DNA of 9,971 nt, taken from Bryobacterales bacterium. Lineage in GTDB: Bacteria > Acidobacteriota > Terriglobia > Bryobacterales > Bryobacteraceae. Location of the stretch: assembly GCA_003132865.1 (NCBI GenBank), contig PKYZ01000344.1:1-9971 (forward strand), given 5' to 3'. The notes under the pieces are model-generated. The model searched no databases. It had not been told where the DNA came from and saw nothing but the letters and a program-made list of their open reading frames with translations. Below, piece after piece: positions 6,421-9,971 of the stretch. Numbering within the stretch: position 1 is the first letter of the stretch; each line of letters opens with the position of its first letter. Both the position numbers and the translations under genes were made by a program.

Positions 6421-8016
6421 CTACTTGGCGTAGACAGCTTCCATCTGTCCCGTAGCGCGAGCCAGGTCCGCGCGCGCCTGGTTGTAGCGATAGAGCGCCA
6501 CAATCTGGTTATCATTGGCGCGGGCCAGCGCGTCCTGCGCGCTGATGACCTCGATGTTATTGGCCACACCGGCCTGGAATCGGTCGCGCGCTTGCGTCAC
6601 CTCCTCGCTGGCGAGGCCCACGGCTTGGTTGGCGACGTCCACCTCACTGCGCGCGGCGGCCAGTTGCGCGATGGCCGTCCTCACCTGCAGCGCGATCTGG
6701 TTGCGCTGCTCCTGCTCCTGCTGCGACACCTTGCGCAGTTCCAGATCGGCGCGCGCGCGCTGGGCGCCGATGCGGCCTCCGGTAAACAGTGGCACATTCA
6801 AATTGAAACCGTAAGTGTACGCCGGGATGGCGGTGGTGGGCGTCAATCCCTGCTCCGCCCAGAAGCCGTCGAAACTCAGTGTCGGGTAGCGGCTTTCCGC
6901 AGCTTGCTGCTTCTGCAACTCGACCTGCCGCTGGGCGTGCAGGAGCGCCTGCATCTCCGGGCGGTTGGCATACGCCGCTTCCAGGCTCTGATCCACTTGA
7001 ATGGCGGGGGTGGCGAAGAAGCTGACCTGATCCGTTAGTTCGATCTCCCGCTTGGGGTCGACGTTCAAAAGCTGCGCCAGGCCGTAGAGCGACGTCTGAA
7101 ACTGCGTTTGGGCTTCAATCAGCCGCTGCCTCTCGTTCTGCAATTCCACATTGGAGCGCAGCGTGTCGATGCCCGTGCCCACACCGTTCTTCTGCAGGTC
7201 GGCGGCCTGATCGTACAGCGCCTGCGCCAGATCCACGCGGGATTGCGCCGCTTTGACGTCTGCGGCGGCGCGCAGGCTGCCGAGGTACTGCGATACCACC
7301 AGCATGGCGATCTGCTCGCGGACCCCCTGGTTCTGCGCGCGCGACGTTCCCACTCCTTCCTTGGATGCTTGCCACCGCCGCCAAAGCGTCAAATCGAAGA
7401 CCGGGACCGAAAAAGCGGGCCCGGCCTGGTAGACTTCGTAAGGGCCGAGGTGGCCTGGAAAGGGCAGGCCCGGAATGTGCTGGAGACCGAACAGCGGGGC
7501 CACGGCGAAGCGCCGGGTTTGTTCGTAAGCTTGGAAGCTGGCTTGCGGCAGGAGTCCGGCGCGCGCCAGGGTCTGGTCCTGCTGGCTCTGCGCTACGTTC
7601 AGGTTGGCCACCTGCACCTGCGGATTCTGATTCAGCGCCAATTGTACGGCGTCGTGCAGCGTGAGCCGTACCGGCGTGGTGTCTTGCGCACGGAGACCAG
7701 TAGCCGCCGCGAGCGCGATAGCCAGCACAATCAGCGCATGCTTGCCGGCACGCGCGATTTCATCGACGATACATCGGTTCATGGGGCTGTGCGCGACCAG
7801 CGTGGCGCCGCTTTCGTGCATGCGCGCCAGCAGGCTCTTGCCCGCGCAATCGATGAAGGTGACGTCCGCCAGGTCGATAATCAGGGCGCGGCCCGGCGCC
7901 GCCCCGCTGGACGTCGCCCACGCTTGCTCCAGTTCCCGCACCCAAGGTCCGGTGAGCTTGCCTTCCAGCTTGAAGGTGCTGGCCTGAGCCGATTCCTGAA
8001 TGGTAATGCGCAGCAT
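6421..8016 (-). CDS. STAS domain fused to a TolC-family outer membrane efflux protein
   Basis: 531 residues. Residues 1-88 form a STAS domain of the SpoIIAA/anti-anti-sigma fold: FKLEGKLTGPWVRELE, the core strand ALIIDLADVTFID, then DCAGKSLLARM. It is followed without a stop by a signal-peptide-like stretch (basic ARAGKH, hydrophobic ALIVLAIALAAATG, cleavage-like LRA before Gln111) and two outer membrane efflux repeats. The first repeat opens with LTLHDAVQLALNQNP, and the second contains VPLFTGGRIGAQ and FQAGVANNIEVISAQDAL. The TolC part alone (about 420 residues) has normal length. ATG 8016 is the only sensible start: an in-frame TAG lies 30 bases upstream with no other start codon between. 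Met79 (7782) could start a stand-alone TolC but has no Shine-Dalgarno sequence. This is the first gene of the efflux operon. How a STAS domain is tolerated ahead of a Sec signal is unclear. A separate STAS gene that lost its stop is a possible origin. Confidence 0.85.
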   Translation of the reverse strand: MLRITIQESAQASTFKLEGKLTGPWVRELEQAWATSSGAAPGRALIIDLADVTFIDCAGKSLLARMHESGATLVAHSPMNRCIVDEIARAGKHALIVLAIALAAATGLRAQDTTPVRLTLHDAVQLALNQNPQVQVANLNVAQSQQDQTLARAGLLPQASFQAYEQTRRFAVAPLFGLQHIPGLPFPGHLGPYEVYQAGPAFSVPVFDLTLWRRWQASKEGVGTSRAQNQGVREQIAMLVVSQYLGSLRAAADVKAAQSRVDLAQALYDQAADLQKNGVGTGIDTLRSNVELQNERQRLIEAQTQFQTSLYGLAQLLNVDPKREIELTDQVSFFATPAIQVDQSLEAAYANRPEMQALLHAQRQVELQKQQAAESRYPTLSFDGFWAEQGLTPTTAIPAYTYGFNLNVPLFTGGRIGAQRARADLELRKVSQQEQEQRNQIALQVRTAIAQLAAARSEVDVANQAVGLASEEVTQARDRFQAGVANNIEVISAQDALARANDNQIVALYRYNQARADLARATGQMEAVYAK

Positions 8017-8031
8017 GCACTGAGTAGTGCA
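8016..8031 (-). promoter_or_regulatory. Inverted repeat over the start codon of the efflux operon
   Basis: TGCACT and AGTGCA form a perfect 6-bp inverted repeat around a 4-base loop (ACTC on the minus strand). Its last base is the A of the start ATG. In the mRNA the hairpin would cover the place where a Shine-Dalgarno sequence should be, and none is visible. It could be a translation-limiting hairpin or an operator half-site pair. A chance palindrome of this size is also possible. Confidence 0.25.
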
Positions 8032-8136
8032 GGTACGCGGCCAAAGCTATCAGCCTTGTTCTTCAGGAAGATGCGCGATGGCGCCGAAACGTGCCGATGC
8101 CGACCCCACGGCGCGTGCCGCTATTTCGGCTGTGGG

Positions 8137-8174
8137 GCAGGTCTCCAGACCTGCGCGGGTCCTCCAGGACCCGC
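8137..8174. repeat. Two abutting perfect hairpins (REP-like element)
   Basis: The first hairpin has arms GCAGGTCT/AGACCTGC around CC (8137-8154). The second follows directly, with arms GCGGGTCCT/AGGACCCGC also around CC (8155-8174). Identical CC loops and no gap between them suggest a designed pair rather than chance. Neither is followed by a T-run. Short tandem palindromes of this kind are typical of dispersed intergenic repeats. Copy number in the genome cannot be judged here. Confidence 0.6.
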
Positions 8175-8194
8175 TCTTCTACGGCGCGCGGAAC

Positions 8195-8287
8195 GCCCTA
8201 ATGGGCCGCAAGCGCGCTTGTTCATTCCGGGCCCCGCTGGGACGGGCACCTCACGGGATTGATCTCCCATAACGCCGTTTAACCGGC
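8195..8287. other. Palindrome-rich spacer between recombinase and efflux operon
   Basis: Besides the two hairpins to its left, this stretch has GCCC-TAAT-GGGC (8195-8206), a perfect 12-bp palindrome CAAGCGCGCTTG (8209-8220), GGGA/TCCC arms at 8255-8268 and a near-palindrome GCCGTTTAACCGGC (8274-8287) next to the recombinase stop. No open reading frame here looks coding, and I could not pick a convincing promoter for the efflux operon, which must lie in or near this spacer. The outermost palindrome could mark the end of a mobile element. Confidence 0.4.
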
Positions 8288-8297
8288 CAATCTCTGC

Positions 8298-9446
8298 CTA
8301 TTTTTCGGGTGTGTTGAGCTTCTTGACTGCGGTGACAATCTTGACGAGCCGATTAGCGAGGCGGTCGAGAAGGCGGCGCGGCGACGTCTCGACCACGCTG
8401 CGGCGGAACATTTCCAGAACATGCTGTGTGGCCCGCAGGGAATCGATCAAGCTGGCTAGATCGGCGGAAGGTGGGGAAGGTGAGGATACCGCCCTGGGCG
8501 TTGGCACAAGATGTCTGGGCTGAGTGCGAGCCAAGTGGTACTCACGCTGGAGATCCTGCTGGGTGATTTTAAGGTACTGCAACGTCATCCGCGGGCTCTT
8601 GTGACCGAGTAATTTTACGACGGCGGGAAGGCTGACGCCGGCGCGGAGCATTTCACTGGCGTACGTGTGTCGAAACTGGTGCGGGACGATGCGGCCTTTA
8701 ATTCCGGCGGTGGCCGCGGCTTCCTGTAGAGTAGCGCGGATTGTACGAATCAGCAGGTAACGACCACGCTGCCGAGGCAATAGCAGACGGCCGAGGTCGG
8801 GCGTCTGGGGTGGACGCAGAGAGCGGAGCCGATTGACTATTTGGCAAATTACGGAGTCCACGGGAACCCAACGTTCGGTGCCGAGTTTGCCGAGCGGAAC
8901 GTGGAGGACCCACTGGCCGGGCCCCAACGGGCGCAAACAATCGAGCGATAGATCGACACATTCGCCGATGCGCATGCCGGTGTGACGGAGCAATAAGAGA
9001 GCATTGCTGGTGAGATCGTTACGACGCTGCAGTTCCTGTTGGATGCGTTGATACTGTTCGGGAGTCAAGGGGCGCGGCAGCAGGTGATCCCTGCGAGGCA
9101 CATCGTCGCGCCCCAGCAGATGGGCGAGAGCGGGGAGTTGCTGGGTCCAAGCCAGCTCTTCCAGCAGGCGGCGCAAGCGGACGATCCGCGCCGCGAGAGT
9201 GAACTTTGCCAGCGGCGGCATGTGGGACCGCAATTGAGATAGCCAGCCGAGGATGTGGGGATCGCGGTGCAGTTGTTCTAGCGAGCGGACCTGCGGGTGG
9301 TGAGTACCCAAGTAAGTCAGGAACAGGTGGACGGTACCGTGATACTCAGCGACCGAAGATTCGCCGAGTGCCGTGGTCAGAGATTCCGCGGCACGCTGGA
9401 ACGGCTGCGCCAAAGGATGTTGGAGAGGAGCTCGTCTGCTTCCCAT
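8298..9446 (-). CDS. Tyrosine recombinase/integrase, last gene of a tandem pair
   Basis: 382 residues. An N-terminal SAM-like core-binding domain at about 12-105 is followed by the catalytic domain at about 125-305. The full catalytic set is visible: Arg159 (HTGMRIGE), Lys187 (VPLGKLGTERWVPV), His256 and Arg259 (PHQFRHTYA), His282 (LLGHKS) and the nucleophile Tyr291 (TLQYLKIT). An extra tail of about 75 residues, Pro/Ser-rich and then basic, follows. The enzyme should cut and rejoin DNA through a 3'-phosphotyrosine. The ATG at 9446 is preceded by an in-frame TAG six bases upstream, so the start cannot lie further up; its ribosome binding site is weak. The gene overlaps the end of the upstream recombinase by 101 bases in another frame, which suggests coupled translation. 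It looks intact and functional. Confidence 0.9.
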   Translation of the reverse strand: MGSRRAPLQHPLAQPFQRAAESLTTALGESSVAEYHGTVHLFLTYLGTHHPQVRSLEQLHRDPHILGWLSQLRSHMPPLAKFTLAARIVRLRRLLEELAWTQQLPALAHLLGRDDVPRRDHLLPRPLTPEQYQRIQQELQRRNDLTSNALLLLRHTGMRIGECVDLSLDCLRPLGPGQWVLHVPLGKLGTERWVPVDSVICQIVNRLRSLRPPQTPDLGRLLLPRQRGRYLLIRTIRATLQEAAATAGIKGRIVPHQFRHTYASEMLRAGVSLPAVVKLLGHKSPRMTLQYLKITQQDLQREYHLARTQPRHLVPTPRAVSSPSPPSADLASLIDSLRATQHVLEMFRRSVVETSPRRLLDRLANRLVKIVTAVKKLNTPEK

Positions 9447-9971
9447 ATCTATCTACGCAGGCAGCGGGGGCCGGGATGTGCTGTGCGATGTGCTGTGCCA
9501 CGGCCCTTGCGTACTGCTGATACACGTCCTGTGAAGTGAGTTGAACGTAGATCAGCGTGGTTTGGATCTGGGCATGACCCATGAGTTGCATCAGCGCTGG
9601 CAAGCTGATGCCGGCGCGGATCATGTCCGTTGCGAATGTGTGTCGAAACCGGTGTGGGTTGGCTTGTGCCACGCCAGTGGTTCGACGGTGATGTCGGAAC
9701 AGGGAGCGCAACCCCGCCGATGTCATGCGCCTTCCCCGTGCCCGCCCCTTGAGACCGACAAACAGAGGCGCGCCACAGTTTGGCGGCCGCTCTAGGCGCA
9801 GGTAGTGATCCAGCAGTTTTATGGTTCGGGAGCCAACGGCAACCAGCGCACCTTGTTTCCTTTGCCCCGCACGCGGATTTGAGATTCGGGCAGCAGCAGA
9901 TCGTCGCAATTCAGCGTGAGCACTTCGCACGAGCGTAGACCATCGAAGAGCATCAGACCCACGATGGCCAG
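9346..9971 (-). pseudogene. Second tyrosine recombinase, frameshifted and cut by the window edge
   Basis: From 9971 the minus strand reads GLMLFDGLRSCEVLTL (catalytic Arg), then RVRGKGNKVRWLPLAPE (beta-hairpin Lys), and hits TAA at 9819-9821. The protein resumes in another frame at TIKLLDHYLRLERP and continues through HRFRHTFATDM (His, Arg), LMGHAQ (His) and TTLIYVQLT (Tyr nucleophile) to a stop at 9346. All catalytic residues are therefore present, but split over two frames. One missing base near 9823-9829 explains it. There is no obvious slippery heptamer, so a real mutation or a sequencing error is more likely than programmed shifting. A GTG at 9930 opens the second frame but its first ~35 codons are out-of-frame translation of the recombinase. 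The catalytic region clearly resembles the downstream recombinase. The N-terminal domain lies beyond the window. Confidence 0.75.
9475..9498. repeat. 12-bp perfect tandem duplication inside the upstream recombinase
   Basis: GATGTGCTGTGC occurs twice in direct succession on the plus strand. On the minus strand it encodes a repeated Ala-Gln-His-Ile just after the catalytic tyrosine helix of the upstream recombinase. Being a multiple of three it does not change the frame. Confidence 0.6.

Larger units (their letters stand above)
8298..9971 (-). mobile_element. Probable RIT-like (recombinase-in-trio) element, 3' part
   Basis: Two related but distinct tyrosine recombinases lie head to tail with overlapping ends. 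That is the hallmark of RIT elements, which carry three such genes (ritA, ritB, ritC) and little else between terminal repeats. Here the last two would be seen, with the third beyond the right edge. The downstream end of the element should fall between the recombinase stop and the efflux operon, possibly at one of the palindromes there. With one gene frameshifted the element may be inactive. A two-recombinase arrangement of another kind is possible. Confidence 0.5.

Noticed and set aside
7108..8262. A 384-residue plus-strand frame opposite the STAS-TolC gene and spacer.
   Set aside because: It is almost wholly antisense to a gene with clear domains, and its own product has no motif and a shadow-like composition.
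8130..8290. The palindromes as a CRISPR array.
   Set aside because: The palindromes differ from one another and there are no regularly spaced identical repeats or cas genes.
8017..8297. A sigma-70 promoter for the efflux operon on the minus strand.
   Set aside because: Only loose matches such as TTCCTG and TAGCTT at the wrong spacing were found.

Overview
The window looks like chromosomal DNA from a high-GC environmental bacterium. An acidobacterium of the Solibacter/Bryobacter type is my best guess. It rests on the STAS domain next to a TolC-type gene, the palindrome-rich spacer and the paired tyrosine recombinases. It is an inference from gene style, not from a marker gene.

Region 1 (1-3245, plus strand) is a compact set of four genes running the same way. 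It starts with the 3' part of an unknown protein that ends in two membrane helices. Next come a sodium:solute symporter (SSS)-like permease and a 120-residue protein with two membrane helices. The last gene, 2562-3245, is the key one. It has the motifs of a tRNA-dependent cyclodipeptide synthase (CDPS) of the XYP subfamily. CDPSs make 2,5-diketopiperazines from two aminoacyl-tRNAs. The locus therefore reads as an apparently undescribed cyclodipeptide locus, with membrane proteins in place of the usual oxidase, P450 or methyltransferase partners. The three complete genes appear to start at TTG, GTG and TTG, each behind a good Shine-Dalgarno sequence. Base composition is lower in GC than in the efflux operon.

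Region 2 (3246-3527) is a spacer between convergent operons with no convincing gene.

Region 3 (3528-8016, minus strand) is a tripartite efflux operon read right to left: a TolC-family outer membrane factor, a HlyD/EmrA-type adaptor and a DHA2 (EmrB/QacA-type) permease. The outer membrane factor is unusual. An intact STAS domain of about 88 residues is fused in frame ahead of its signal peptide.

Region 4 (8017-8297) is a spacer packed with palindromes, including two abutting perfect hairpins.

Region 5 (8298-9971, minus strand) holds two tyrosine recombinases in tandem with a 101-nt overlap. The upstream one is cut by the window edge and carries a frameshift. The arrangement resembles the end of a RIT (recombinase-in-trio) element. 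No rRNA, tRNA or CRISPR array was seen.
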